From contig NZ_SZWE01000001.1 of assembly GCF_009669325.1 (NCBI RefSeq), positions 402 through 64,401 of the forward strand: a DNA stretch of 64,000 bases, read 5' to 3'. Source of the DNA: Roseovarius bejariae. Lineage in GTDB: Bacteria; Pseudomonadota; Alphaproteobacteria; Rhodobacterales; Rhodobacteraceae. A program made the translations under genes and the position numbers. Positions 53,024 through 61,851 of the stretch are shown piece after piece (the stretch's first letter is position 1; each line of letters begins with the position of its first letter). The notes under the pieces are model-generated. The model ran no database searches. It was not told the DNA's origin and worked only from the letters and a program-made list of their open reading frames with translations.

Positions 53024-54064
53024 ATGTCCTTTCTGAAACTCACCGCGTCCGCGACTGCCATCGCAGCGCTCTCCACCACTGCCGCTTTCGCCCGCGACAA
53101 CGTGCAGGTCGCCGGCTCGTCCACGGTTCTGCCCTACGCCTCGATCGTGGCCGAACTCTTCGGCGACAACACCGACTTCCCGACCCCGGTCGTCGAATCG
53201 GGCGGCTCCTCGGCGGGCCTCAAGCGCTTCTGCGAAGGCGTGGGCGAAAACACCATTGACGTCGCCAACGCCTCGCGCGCCATCCGCGAAAAGGAAATCA
53301 AGGCCTGCGCCGAAGCGGGTGTCACCGACATCATCGAAGTGCGCATCGGCTATGACGGCATCGTTTTCGCCAGCCAGCAGTCGGGCCCGGCCTACACCGC
53401 CTTCCAACCCGCCGACATCTTCAACGCCATCGGCGCCACCGTCCTGAAAGACGGCGAACTGGTCGAGAACCCCCACAACAGCTGGGCCGAGTTCAACGCA
53501 GACCTGCCTGATGCCGAGATCGCCATGTTCATCCCCGGCACCAAGCACGGCACCCGCGAAGTCTTTGAAGACAAGGTTCTTCTGAAAGGCTGCGAAGCCA
53601 CCGGCGCCATGGACGCCATGATGGAAAGCGGCATGGACGAAGACGCGGCCGAAGACGCCTGCCTCGACGTGCGCCAGGACGGCAAGTCGGTCGACATCGA
53701 CGGCGACTACACCGAAACCCTCGCTCGCATCGACGCCAACACCAACGGCATCGGCGTGTTCGGTCTGGCCTTCTACGAGAACAACACCGACAAGCTGAAG
53801 GTTGCGACCATGGGCGGCGTGTCGCCCTCGACCGAAACCATCGCCTCGGGCGAATACCCGGTGTCGCGCCCGCTGTTCTTCTACGTGAAGAAAGCCCACA
53901 TCGGCGTGATCCCCGGCCTGAAAGAATACGCTCAGTTCTTCGTGGCTGACGAGATCGCAGGCCCCGGTGGCCCGCTGTCGAACTACGGCCTCGTGGCTGA
54001 CCCCGAACTGGCCGACACCCAAGCCAAGGTTGCTGACGAAGTGACCATGGGCGAAGGCATGTAA
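53024..54064 (+). CDS. pstS: Phosphate-binding protein PstS
   Basis: A 346-residue periplasmic protein from ATG at 53024, with AGGAG upstream. Signal peptide MSFLKLTASATAIAALSTTA-AFA. VQVAGSSTVLPYASIVAELF and ESGGSSAGLKRFCEGVGENT carry phosphate-binding residues, with TIDVANASRAIREKE following. It is the high-affinity phosphate receptor of the Pst ABC system. A strong hairpin terminator lies directly downstream, before pstC, which would let pstS be made in excess. Confidence 0.96.
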   Translation: MSFLKLTASATAIAALSTTAAFARDNVQVAGSSTVLPYASIVAELFGDNTDFPTPVVESGGSSAGLKRFCEGVGENTIDVANASRAIREKEIKACAEAGVTDIIEVRIGYDGIVFASQQSGPAYTAFQPADIFNAIGATVLKDGELVENPHNSWAEFNADLPDAEIAMFIPGTKHGTREVFEDKVLLKGCEATGAMDAMMESGMDEDAAEDACLDVRQDGKSVDIDGDYTETLARIDANTNGIGVFGLAFYENNTDKLKVATMGGVSPSTETIASGEYPVSRPLFFYVKKAHIGVIPGLKEYAQFFVADEIAGPGGPLSNYGLVADPELADTQAKVADEVTMGEGM

Positions 54065-54085
54065 TCCTTCACAGGATGACAAACA

Positions 54086-54120
54086 GGGGGCGGCATATTC
54101 CGCCGCCCCCTTTTCCTTTT
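54086..54120 (+). terminator. Intra-operon terminator between pstS and pstC
   Basis: GGGGGCGGC (54086-54094) pairs with GCCGCCCCC (54102-54110), followed by TTTTCCTTTT. It probably allows partial read-through into pstC and gives high pstS levels. Confidence 0.85.
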
Positions 54121-54151
54121 AGGACCTTTTAAATTTGCACGCGGGGGGCAC

Positions 54152-55624
54152 ATGCCACTGTTCTGGCTCATCATGATCGTGCTGGCGATTGCCACGGCGG
54201 GCTTCATGCTCGGGCGGCAACGCAGCTTGGCTACTGCGGGTGGCGATAACCGCAAACTGCATTCCTTGCCCTCTTACTATGGTTGGAACGTCGCGCTGAA
54301 AGCCGCCGTTCCGGCCCTGCTTGTCGTTATCGTCTGGCTTCTGGCGCAACCGCTTTACGTCGGCTCCACGGTGGCCTCGATGATCCCCGATCAGGCGATC
54401 CCCGAGAATGCCTCGCGCGGGTTGGTCATGGCCGAGGTACGGCGCACCGCCGAAGGCCTCGACAACGCCGTCGCCGAAGGCCTCATGACCGAGGATTTCG
54501 CCCGCGACCTGCGCGCCGACATCACCGATGTCACCCAACGCCTCAAGGATGCCGGCCAGATCGTCACCTCCGAAGTGACGCAACCGATCCTCAACGCGGC
54601 CCAGAAGTACCGGGTGATGAACGCCACCGGCAACCTGTGGATGACCATCGTGGTGATCGCACTGTCGCTTGCCGGCTGCCTCTGGGGCCTCAAGGAAACG
54701 CATTTCGATTTCCGCGCCCGCAACGTGGTGGAGCAGGGCATTCGTGCCATTCTCGTCGGTGCGGCCTCCATCGCGATCCTGACCACCGTGGGCATCGTCC
54801 TCAGCCTTGTCTTCAACACCATCGAGTTCTTCCGCCTCTACCCGGCATGGGATTTCTTTACCGGCACAAGCTGGGCCCCCAGTTTCTCGGGCCGGGGCGG
54901 CAGTTCGGAACTCGGTGTTCTGCCGCTTCTCTGGGGCACCTTCTATATCTCCATCGTGGCGCTCGCCGTAGCCGTGCCCATCGGCCTGTTCTCTGCCGTG
55001 TACCTCTCGGAATACGCAAGCCCCCGGGTCCGCGCCTTCGCCAAGCCGATGCTCGAAGTGCTGGCCGGTATCCCGACCATCGTCTACGGTCTCTTTGCCC
55101 TGCTGACGGTTGGCCCGCTTCTCCTGTCGCTCTTTGGCCGCGATGGCCTGGACTGGATGCAGGCGGGCACCGCCGTCATGACCGCGGGCCTTGTCATGGG
55201 AATCATGCTCATCCCGTTTGTCAGCTCCCTCAGCGACGACATCATCAACGCCGTACCGCAGGCCATGCGCGATGGCTCCTATGGCCTCGGTGCGACCAAA
55301 TCGGAAACCATCCGCCAGGTGGTACTGCCCGCCGCGCTGCCCGGCATCGTGGGGGCCATCCTTCTGGCCGCCAGCCGCGCCATCGGTGAGACCATGATCG
55401 TGGTACTGGGGGCAGGGGCCGCGGCCAAGCTCAGCCTCAACCCCTTCGAGGCGATGACCACCGTCACCGCCAAGATCGTCAGCCAGCTGACCGGCGACGC
55501 CGATTTCGCCTCGCCCGAGGCACTCGTCGCCTTCGCCCTTGGCATGACCCTTTTCGTGATCACGCTGGGCCTCAATATCTTCGCCCTCTACATCGTGCGC
55601 AAATACCGGGAGCAGTACGAATGA
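54152..55624 (+). CDS. pstC: Phosphate ABC permease PstC (long form)
   Basis: A 490-residue permease, about 170 residues longer than E. coli PstC. The extra N-terminal part has one or two membrane helices (MPLFWLIMIVLAIATAGFML, and AAVPALLVVIVWLLAQPLYV) and a helical periplasmic domain (about 90 to 160). The permease core has VAVPIGLFSAVYLSEYASPR, LEVLAGIPTIVYGLFALL and the EAA-type loop YGLGATKSETIRQVVLPAAL. It forms the phosphate channel with PstA, which overlaps by four bases. Confidence 0.95.
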   Translation: MPLFWLIMIVLAIATAGFMLGRQRSLATAGGDNRKLHSLPSYYGWNVALKAAVPALLVVIVWLLAQPLYVGSTVASMIPDQAIPENASRGLVMAEVRRTAEGLDNAVAEGLMTEDFARDLRADITDVTQRLKDAGQIVTSEVTQPILNAAQKYRVMNATGNLWMTIVVIALSLAGCLWGLKETHFDFRARNVVEQGIRAILVGAASIAILTTVGIVLSLVFNTIEFFRLYPAWDFFTGTSWAPSFSGRGGSSELGVLPLLWGTFYISIVALAVAVPIGLFSAVYLSEYASPRVRAFAKPMLEVLAGIPTIVYGLFALLTVGPLLLSLFGRDGLDWMQAGTAVMTAGLVMGIMLIPFVSSLSDDIINAVPQAMRDGSYGLGATKSETIRQVVLPAALPGIVGAILLAASRAIGETMIVVLGAGAAAKLSLNPFEAMTTVTAKIVSQLTGDADFASPEALVAFALGMTLFVITLGLNIFALYIVRKYREQYE

Positions 55625-56949
55625 CCGACGCATCGCTCAATCCTTCGGCCGCCCCGCGCAAGGGCTCGCTCCACCAACAGGACGCCAATACCAAGCGCCG
55701 CAATCGCGCCGAGGCCCGGTTCAAGGGCTATGGCATCGCGGCAATTCTCGTGGGCCTGTTCTTCCTCGTGGTGCTTGCGGTCTCGATCATCCGCTCCGGC
55801 GCGCCCGCCTTCACCCGCACCGTGGTGGATGTCGATTTCACCATGAGCGCGGCACAGGTACAGGCCGCCGAAGGGGAGCTTTTCAAGACCAAGGCCTATC
55901 AAACGTCATTCATCGACTCGCTGAAATCCCAGCTTGATACACGGGGCATGGCGGTCAATGTCGACAACGCCGCCATCGAACGCCTTCTGGGCAAGATCGG
56001 TGGCGATCTGCGGACCTACTACAAGGAAAATCCCGACCAGATCGGCAAAGAGGTCTCGTTCCAGCTTCCGGCCTCGTCGCGGGTTGACCGCTACCTGAAT
56101 GGTGACATCACCCGCGACAGCATTGAAGACAGCCGCTTCCTGATGAAATCCGACCTTGATCTTGTGGATGCGCTACAAGGGGCCGGGATCATCCGCGGTG
56201 CCTTCAACTGGACCTTCATCACCGGCACCGACTCAGGCGTGGACAACCCCGGCGGCGCAGGGCTTGGCGCCTCGGTGATCGGCTCGTTTTTCATGATGCT
56301 GGTGGTGCTGGCGCTGTCCCTGCCCATCGGCGTGGCCGCATCGATCTACCTTGAGGAATTCGCCCCGCAAAACAAGATCACCGACCTGATCGAGGTGAAC
56401 ATCTCGAACCTCGCCGCCGTGCCCTCGATCGTCTTCGGTATCCTCGGCCTCGCTGTCTTCATCCAGTTCATGCACCTGCCGCAGTCCGCGCCGCTGGTCG
56501 GTGGCCTCGTGCTGACGCTGATGACCCTGCCGACGATCATCATCTCGACCCGCGCCTCGCTCAAATCCGTGCCGCCCTCGATCCGCGATGCGGCGCTCGG
56601 GGTAGGGGCCTCGAAAATGCAGGCGGTGTTCCACCACGTCCTGCCGCTCGCCATGCCCGGCATCCTCACCGGCACCATCATCGGCCTGGCCCAGGCGCTT
56701 GGCGAAACCGCACCGCTGCTGCTGATCGGCATGGTCGGCTTTGTCGCCCGCGGCTACCCCGACGGCATCATGTCCGGCTTCACCGAGGCCAACTCCGCCA
56801 TGCCCGCCCAGATCTACACCTGGGCCGCCCGCGCCGACGCCAGCTTCTACGAGAAGGCCTGGGGCGGGATCATCATCCTGCTGGCCTTCCTGCTCACCAT
56901 GAATATCATCGCCATCATCCTGCGCCGCCGCTTCGAGCGCCGCTGGTAA
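55621..56949 (+). CDS. pstA: Phosphate ABC permease PstA (long form)
   Basis: A 442-residue permease. The first 210 residues contain a cytoplasmic start, one membrane helix (IAAILVGLFFLVVLAVSIIR) and a DUF3333-like periplasmic domain typical of alphaproteobacterial PstA. The core has IGVAASIYLEEFAPQN, LAAVPSIVFGILGLAVF and the EAA loop LGVGASKMQAVFHHVLPLAM. It pairs with PstC. Start is the ATGA overlap with pstC. Confidence 0.95.
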   Translation: MTDASLNPSAAPRKGSLHQQDANTKRRNRAEARFKGYGIAAILVGLFFLVVLAVSIIRSGAPAFTRTVVDVDFTMSAAQVQAAEGELFKTKAYQTSFIDSLKSQLDTRGMAVNVDNAAIERLLGKIGGDLRTYYKENPDQIGKEVSFQLPASSRVDRYLNGDITRDSIEDSRFLMKSDLDLVDALQGAGIIRGAFNWTFITGTDSGVDNPGGAGLGASVIGSFFMMLVVLALSLPIGVAASIYLEEFAPQNKITDLIEVNISNLAAVPSIVFGILGLAVFIQFMHLPQSAPLVGGLVLTLMTLPTIIISTRASLKSVPPSIRDAALGVGASKMQAVFHHVLPLAMPGILTGTIIGLAQALGETAPLLLIGMVGFVARGYPDGIMSGFTEANSAMPAQIYTWAARADASFYEKAWGGIIILLAFLLTMNIIAIILRRRFERRW

Positions 56950-56967
56950 CCCAAGGGACCACACCCC

Positions 56968-57765
56968 ATGTACGACGCACCAACCCTGGAGAGAACCGTG
57001 GCCAAAGACGACATCAAATTCGCCGCCCGCAAGGTGCAGGTCTACTACGGCGACACCCACGCCATCAAGGACGTGAACGTGGACATCGAAGACAAGACCG
57101 TCACCGCCTTCATCGGCCCCTCGGGCTGCGGTAAATCCACCTTCCTGCGCTGCCTCAACCGGATGAACGACACCATCGACGTCTGCCGCGTCGAAGGCGA
57201 CATTCGCCTCGATGGCGAAGACATCTACGACAAGCGCGTCGACCCGGTGCAGCTGCGCGCCAAGGTGGGCATGGTGTTCCAGAAACCCAACCCGTTCCCC
57301 AAATCGATTTACGACAACGTCGCCTACGGCCCCAAGATCCACGGCATGGCGAAAAACAAGGCCGAACTGGACGAGATCGTCGAAAAGGCCCTGCGCCGCG
57401 GCGCCATCTGGGACGAGGTGAAAGACCGCCTCGACGCCCCCGGCACCGGCCTCTCGGGCGGGCAGCAACAGCGGCTCTGCATCGCCCGCGCCGTGGCCAC
57501 CGAACCCGAAGTCCTGCTGATGGACGAACCCTGCTCGGCGCTCGACCCGATCGCCACCGCGCAGGTCGAGGAACTGATCGACGAGTTGCGCCAGAACTAC
57601 TCGGTCGTGATCGTCACCCACTCCATGCAACAGGCCGCGCGGGTCAGCCAGAAAACCGCCTTCTTCCACCTCGGCAACCTCGTCGAATTCGGCGAAACGG
57701 GCCATATTTTCACCAACCCCGAGGATGAGCGCACCGAAAGCTACATCACCGGCCGGATCGGTTAA
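56968..57765 (+). CDS. pstB: Phosphate ABC transporter ATPase PstB
   Basis: A 265-residue ATPase. Walker [21 protein letters not shown] (about 46), signature [16 protein letters not shown], Walker [17 protein letters not shown] and H loop [15 protein letters not shown] are complete and match PstB specifically. A short N-terminal lead ([15 protein letters not shown]) is included; a GTG at 56998 could be an alternative start. It powers phosphate uptake and takes part in signalling to PhoR. Confidence 0.96.
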   Translation: MYDAPTLERTVAKDDIKFAARKVQVYYGDTHAIKDVNVDIEDKTVTAFIGPSGCGKSTFLRCLNRMNDTIDVCRVEGDIRLDGEDIYDKRVDPVQLRAKVGMVFQKPNPFPKSIYDNVAYGPKIHGMAKNKAELDEIVEKALRRGAIWDEVKDRLDAPGTGLSGGQQQRLCIARAVATEPEVLLMDEPCSALDPIATAQVEELIDELRQNYSVVIVTHSMQQAARVSQKTAFFHLGNLVEFGETGHIFTNPEDERTESYITGRIG

Positions 57766-57776
57766 GGACATTTGAG

Positions 57777-58502
57777 ATGAGCAACGACCAACATATCGCC
57801 TCCGCCTTCGATCGCGACCTCGAAACCATCCAGGCCCAGATCATGAAAATGGGCGGGCTGGTCGAAGAGGCGATCCTCAACGCTGCCAAATCGCTGGAAA
57901 CCCGCGACGAGGAACTCGCCGAAGACGTCCGCAACCGGGACCGCGCCATCGATCTGCTCGAAGAGCAGATCAACGAGGAAGCCGCCCGCGTCATCGCCCT
58001 GCGCGCGCCCACCGCCATCGACCTGCGCCTGATCCTCTCGGTCATCAAGATCTCCGGCAACCTCGAACGCATCGGCGACTACGCCAAGAACATGGCAAAA
58101 CGCACCACCGTCCTGTCGGGCATGCCACAGATCAGCGGCTCCACCGCCGCCCTGCGCCGCATGGCCCGCGAAGTCGAACGTATGCTGCGCGACGTGCTCG
58201 ATTCCTACATTCAGCGCGACGCCGACCTCGCGCAGGACGTCATGCACCGTGACCACGATGTCGACCAGATGTACAATGCGCTGTTCCGCGAATTCATCAC
58301 CTTCATGATGGAAGACCCGCGTAACATCACGCCCTGCATGCACCTGCATTTCATCGCCAAGAACACCGAACGCATGGGCGATCACGTCACCTCCATCGCC
58401 GAACAGGTGATCTACCTGGTCACCGGCGAAATGCCCGAGGATCCACGCCCCAAAAGCGACAAGACCTCGGTCAACCCGGAATATTCCGAGCCGAAAGAGT
58501 AA
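57777..58502 (+). CDS. phoU: Phosphate signalling protein PhoU
   Basis: A 241-residue all-helical protein with two PhoU repeats. The metal-site motifs are NLERIGDYAKNMAKR (first repeat) and NTERMGDHVTSIAEQ (second). It conveys Pst transporter state to PhoR so that the Pho regulon is off when phosphate is plentiful. It lies between pstB (11 bases) and phoB (18 bases). Confidence 0.96.
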   Translation: MSNDQHIASAFDRDLETIQAQIMKMGGLVEEAILNAAKSLETRDEELAEDVRNRDRAIDLLEEQINEEAARVIALRAPTAIDLRLILSVIKISGNLERIGDYAKNMAKRTTVLSGMPQISGSTAALRRMAREVERMLRDVLDSYIQRDADLAQDVMHRDHDVDQMYNALFREFITFMMEDPRNITPCMHLHFIAKNTERMGDHVTSIAEQVIYLVTGEMPEDPRPKSDKTSVNPEYSEPKE

Positions 58503-58520
58503 GAATCAGGAAGCCCAAGC

Positions 58521-59210
58521 ATGTCCTCCGATCAACCCACCGTCCTTCTCGTCGAGGATGAACCGGCACAACGCGAAGTGCTGGCCTACAACCTCGAAGC
58601 CGAAGGGTTCCGCGTCTCCCGCGCGGAAAACGGCGAAGAGGCCCTGATGCTCGTCGAGGAAGGCGCCCCGGACCTCATCGTGCTGGATTGGATGCTGCCC
58701 AATGTCTCCGGTATCGAGGTCTGCCGCCAACTCAAGACACGCTCGGACACCCGCGGCGTGCCGATCATCATGCTCTCGGCCCGCTCCGAGGAGGTGGACC
58801 GCGTGCGCGGCTTGGAAACCGGGGCAGACGACTACGTGGTGAAACCCTATTCCGTGGTCGAACTCATGGCCCGGGTGCGCGCCCAACTGCGCCGCACCCG
58901 GCCCAGTACCGTGGGCGAGCGTCTGGAATACGAAGACATCGTACTCGATTCCGAAACCCACCGCGTCACCCGTGACGGCAAGGACCTCAAGCTCGGCCCG
59001 ACCGAGTTCCGCCTGCTCTCCACCTTCATGGAAAAACCCGGCCGCGTCTGGAGCCGCGAGCAACTGCTCGACCGGGTCTGGGGCCGCGACATCTATGTCG
59101 ACACCCGCACCGTCGATGTCCACATCGGGCGGTTGCGCAAGGCACTCAGCAAACACGGCGGCGGCGATCCGCTGCGCACGGTGCGCGGCGCAGGCTACGC
59201 CCTGGGCTAA
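58521..59210 (+). CDS. phoB: Phosphate response regulator PhoB
   Basis: A 229-residue OmpR-type regulator. Receiver: acidic pair in VEDEPAQRE, phosphorylated Asp in LIVLDWMLPNVSG (about 53), Lys in YVVKPYS (about 103). The winged helix has SREQLLDRVWGRDIYVDTRT and VDVHIGRLRKAL, and reads PHO boxes such as that before pstS. It is last in the pst operon, separate from phoR, which is first. CGTACGA repeats begin six bases after its stop. Confidence 0.96.
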   Translation: MSSDQPTVLLVEDEPAQREVLAYNLEAEGFRVSRAENGEEALMLVEEGAPDLIVLDWMLPNVSGIEVCRQLKTRSDTRGVPIIMLSARSEEVDRVRGLETGADDYVVKPYSVVELMARVRAQLRRTRPSTVGERLEYEDIVLDSETHRVTRDGKDLKLGPTEFRLLSTFMEKPGRVWSREQLLDRVWGRDIYVDTRTVDVHIGRLRKALSKHGGGDPLRTVRGAGYALG

Positions 59211-59215
59211 GAGGA

Positions 59216-59301
59216 TTTTCGTACGACTCGTACGAAACGGTTTCGCTCCATCCCGATTTTCGTACGAAACCCGGGGGACAAGCGTACGACTCGTACGAAA
59301 C
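59216..59301. repeat. CGTACGA palindromic repeats downstream of phoB
   Basis: TTTTCGTACGACTCGTACG plus AAAC (59216-59238), TTTTCGTACGAAAC (59257-59270) and CGTACGACTCGTACGAAAC (59283-59301). The first shares 19 identical bases with the minus strand of ispD at 19946-19964. The first and third share 19 bases with each other. Confidence 0.85.
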
Positions 59302-59406
59302 ACGCCCTACAGCAGGGTCTTGCAAAATTCGTATGTCGGGCGCCTGCGCCTATATGATCTTTTTGCAAAACCCAAAGGCCGCGCTTGATCTCATGCGTGG
59401 GATATC

Positions 59407-59459
59407 GGGTATTTTTACCAAGAAAAAGCGGGGTTGGTTTTTTCTTGGGCCAAATACCC
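59407..59459. terminator. Bidirectional terminator from inverted copies of the dispersed repeat
   Basis: GGGTATTT then CCAAGAAAAA on the left pair with TTTTTCTTGG then AAATACCC on the right, with a three-base internal loop (TTA against GCC). Each arm is a copy of the dispersed repeat in opposite orientation. It lies between the convergent phoB and lysR genes. GC-rich hairpins (GGGGGC-GAA-GCCCCC, 59484-59498) follow on the right. Confidence 0.7.
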
Positions 59460-59506
59460 TGGGGGAGGCGCCCGAAGGGCGGCGGGGGCGAAGCCCCCAA
59501 AACCTT

Positions 59507-60415
59507 TCATCGGGGCAGGGAGTCCTCCTCCTCAGTCTGTGTCGCCAGCCAATCGCGGAACTTGGCGAGCGCCGCATCGCGGGATTTCTCGACCGGCCAG
59601 ACAAGGTGATAGGCCCCGGGGCTTTGCGTAGGCCCACCCCAGGCCCGCACCAGTCGGCCCGTGGCCAAATCCTGCTCGGCTAGGTAATCCGGCAACAGCG
59701 CCACACCCAGCCCGTGCAAGGCCGCCTGCGTGATGGTTGAAAACTGATCATAGATCGTGCCGGTCACCTGCACGCCGTCGATACCATGCGCGGCAAACCA
59801 TGCCGGCCAGGCCTCGGGCCGGGTTTCGATGTGCAACAGCGGCAGGCGCAATAAATCCTTCGGCTCCGCTGGGCTATACTCCCGCCGCAACTCCGGCGCA
59901 CAAACGGCCACCACCGCCTCGGATTTCAACCGCATGGCCTGCGTTCCCGGCCAGTCGGCCTGCCCGAAATGTATCGCTGCATCAAAGGCTTCCGTGGCAA
60001 AGTTAAAGGGCATCAGCCGGGTGGACAGGTTGATCGTCACCTCCGGGTGACGGCGTGCGAAATCCGCCAGTCTCGGCACCAGCCAGCGCATCCCGAAGGT
60101 GGGCAGAATGGCCAGGTCAAGGCTGCCCCCCGCCGGGTTTACCGTCAGTTTCATCGAGGCTTGGCTGATCTTCTGCAAGGCTCCGCGTACCTCGGTTGCA
60201 TAATCGCGCGCCTCGGGCGTCAGCCAGATGCGGCGGCCTTCGCGGATGATCATCTCCACGCCCAACTGGCTTTCCAGCGTCTGTAATTGGCGGCTCACGG
60301 CGCTTTGGCTCAGGTTGAGTTCTTCTGCCGCCGCCGTGGCGCTGCCCAGGCGGTCCAAGGCTTCCAGCGCGCGCAGCGCGGTGGTGGAGGGCAAGAAGCG
60401 GCGGGCAGGGGGCAT
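59507..60415 (-). CDS. LysR-type regulator (GcvA-like)
   Basis: A 302-residue regulator from ATG at 60415 (MPPARRFLPSTTALRALEAL). The helix-turn-helix is LGSATAAAEELNLSQSAVSR plus QLQTLESQLG. The effector domain follows, with LDLAILPTFGMRWLVPRLAD typical of the GcvA subgroup. It is divergent from glutaryl-CoA dehydrogenase, whose regulation it probably controls, likely in response to a glutarate or lysine breakdown product. That ligand is inference. Confidence 0.9.
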   Translation of the reverse strand: MPPARRFLPSTTALRALEALDRLGSATAAAEELNLSQSAVSRQLQTLESQLGVEMIIREGRRIWLTPEARDYATEVRGALQKISQASMKLTVNPAGGSLDLAILPTFGMRWLVPRLADFARRHPEVTINLSTRLMPFNFATEAFDAAIHFGQADWPGTQAMRLKSEAVVAVCAPELRREYSPAEPKDLLRLPLLHIETRPEAWPAWFAAHGIDGVQVTGTIYDQFSTITQAALHGLGVALLPDYLAEQDLATGRLVRAWGGPTQSPGAYHLVWPVEKSRDAALAKFRDWLATQTEEEDSLPR

Positions 60416-60520
60416 ATATGCGGTTTCCTCATGAATGCTTGCAGATTTCGCGTTATTTCTTAGCGGATAGTTAAGGTATCGTACAGGAAACACGCAATTT
60501 ACGCATAAGGAGCCCGTTAA

Positions 60521-61744
60521 ATGAGCCTCGACGCCCCGAAACTCGCCCCCAAGGACAAGCCCGATCTAGGCTCTTTCGACTGGGCCGATCCGTTTTATCT
60601 TGAAAATCAACTGCTTGAAGAAGAGCGGATGATCGCCCAAAGCGCCCGTACCTTCGCGCAGGAAAATCTTCAGCCCCGTGTGATCCGCGCCTACGCCGAC
60701 GAGGCCACCGACCCCGAGATCTTCCGCGAGATGGGCGAAATGGGCCTTCTCGGGACCACGATACCAGAGGAATATGGTGGATTATCAGCCGGTTACGTCA
60801 GTTACGGCCTCGTCGCCCGCGAGATCGAGCGCGTCGATTCCGGCTACCGCTCCATGATGAGCGTCCAGTCTTCTTTGGTGATGTACCCCATCTATGCCTA
60901 CGGCAGTGAAGACCAACGCGCTAAGTACTTGCCAGGATTGGCAAAAGGCGAGTTGATCGGTTGTTTCGGCCTCACCGAACCCGACGCCGGATCGGACCCC
61001 GCGGCCATGAAAACCCGTGCCGAAAAAATCGACGGCGGCTATCGAATCACCGGCTCCAAGATGTGGATATCTAATTCCCCCATCGCCGATGTTTTCGTCA
61101 TCTGGGCCAAGTCCGAGTCGCATGATGGCAAGATTCGCGGCTTCGTTCTCGAGAAGGGGATGAAAGGCCTCAGTGCGCCGAAAATCCAAGGAAAACAAAG
61201 CCTTCGCGCCTCAATCACGGGTGAAATCGTCATGGATGGCGTCGAGGTAGGAGAGGAGGCCCTGCTGCCCAACGTCGAAGGGCTCAAAGGGCCGTTCGGC
61301 TGCCTGAACCGCGCCCGCTATGGCATCGCATGGGGTGTCATGGGGGCCGCCGAATTCTGTTGGCACGCCGCCCGCCAATACGGTTTGGATCGGCAGCAAT
61401 TCCGCCGCCCATTGGCCCAGACCCAACTCTTTCAGAAAAAGCTTGCCGATATGCAAACAGAAATCGCCCTGGGCCTTCAGGCGACGTTAAGGGTTGGTCG
61501 ACTCATGGACGAGGCCAGTGCAGCCCCCGAGATGATTTCGCTGATTAAGCGCAACAACTGCGGCAAGGCGCTCGACATCGCCCGAATGGCGCGCGACATG
61601 CATGGCGGAAACGGAATTTCCGAGGAATTCCAAGTCATTAGGCATATGATGAACCTTGAAACCGTCAACACCTACGAGGGCACACATGACGTGCACGCCC
61701 TCATACTTGGCCGCGCGCAAACCGGGCTTCAGGCGTTTTTCTGA
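60521..61744 (+). CDS. gcdH: Glutaryl-CoA dehydrogenase
   Basis: A 407-residue acyl-CoA dehydrogenase with AAGGAG upstream. [20 protein letters not shown] and [20 protein letters not shown] bind FAD and substrate; [20 protein letters not shown] and the catalytic Glu in [16 protein letters not shown] fit GcdH rather than other members (THDVHAL rather than GTxEIQ). It oxidises and decarboxylates glutaryl-CoA to crotonyl-CoA in lysine and tryptophan breakdown. It is divergent from a LysR regulator. Confidence 0.93.
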   Translation: MSLDAPKLAPKDKPDLGSFDWADPFYLENQLLEEERMIAQSARTFAQENLQPRVIRAYADEATDPEIFREMGEMGLLGTTIPEEYGGLSAGYVSYGLVAREIERVDSGYRSMMSVQSSLVMYPIYAYGSEDQRAKYLPGLAKGELIGCFGLTEPDAGSDPAAMKTRAEKIDGGYRITGSKMWISNSPIADVFVIWAKSESHDGKIRGFVLEKGMKGLSAPKIQGKQSLRASITGEIVMDGVEVGEEALLPNVEGLKGPFGCLNRARYGIAWGVMGAAEFCWHAARQYGLDRQQFRRPLAQTQLFQKKLADMQTEIALGLQATLRVGRLMDEASAAPEMISLIKRNNCGKALDIARMARDMHGGNGISEEFQVIRHMMNLETVNTYEGTHDVHALILGRAQTGLQAFF

Positions 61745-61851
61745 ACCTGCCTCTTGCCTTGGGCGACAAGGTCGGTACCTTGCCGCCCAAGCATCACGAC
61801 AGGCTTGACCATGCAGACAACTCCAGATCGACCATTCGCGCAGGCGCAGCC

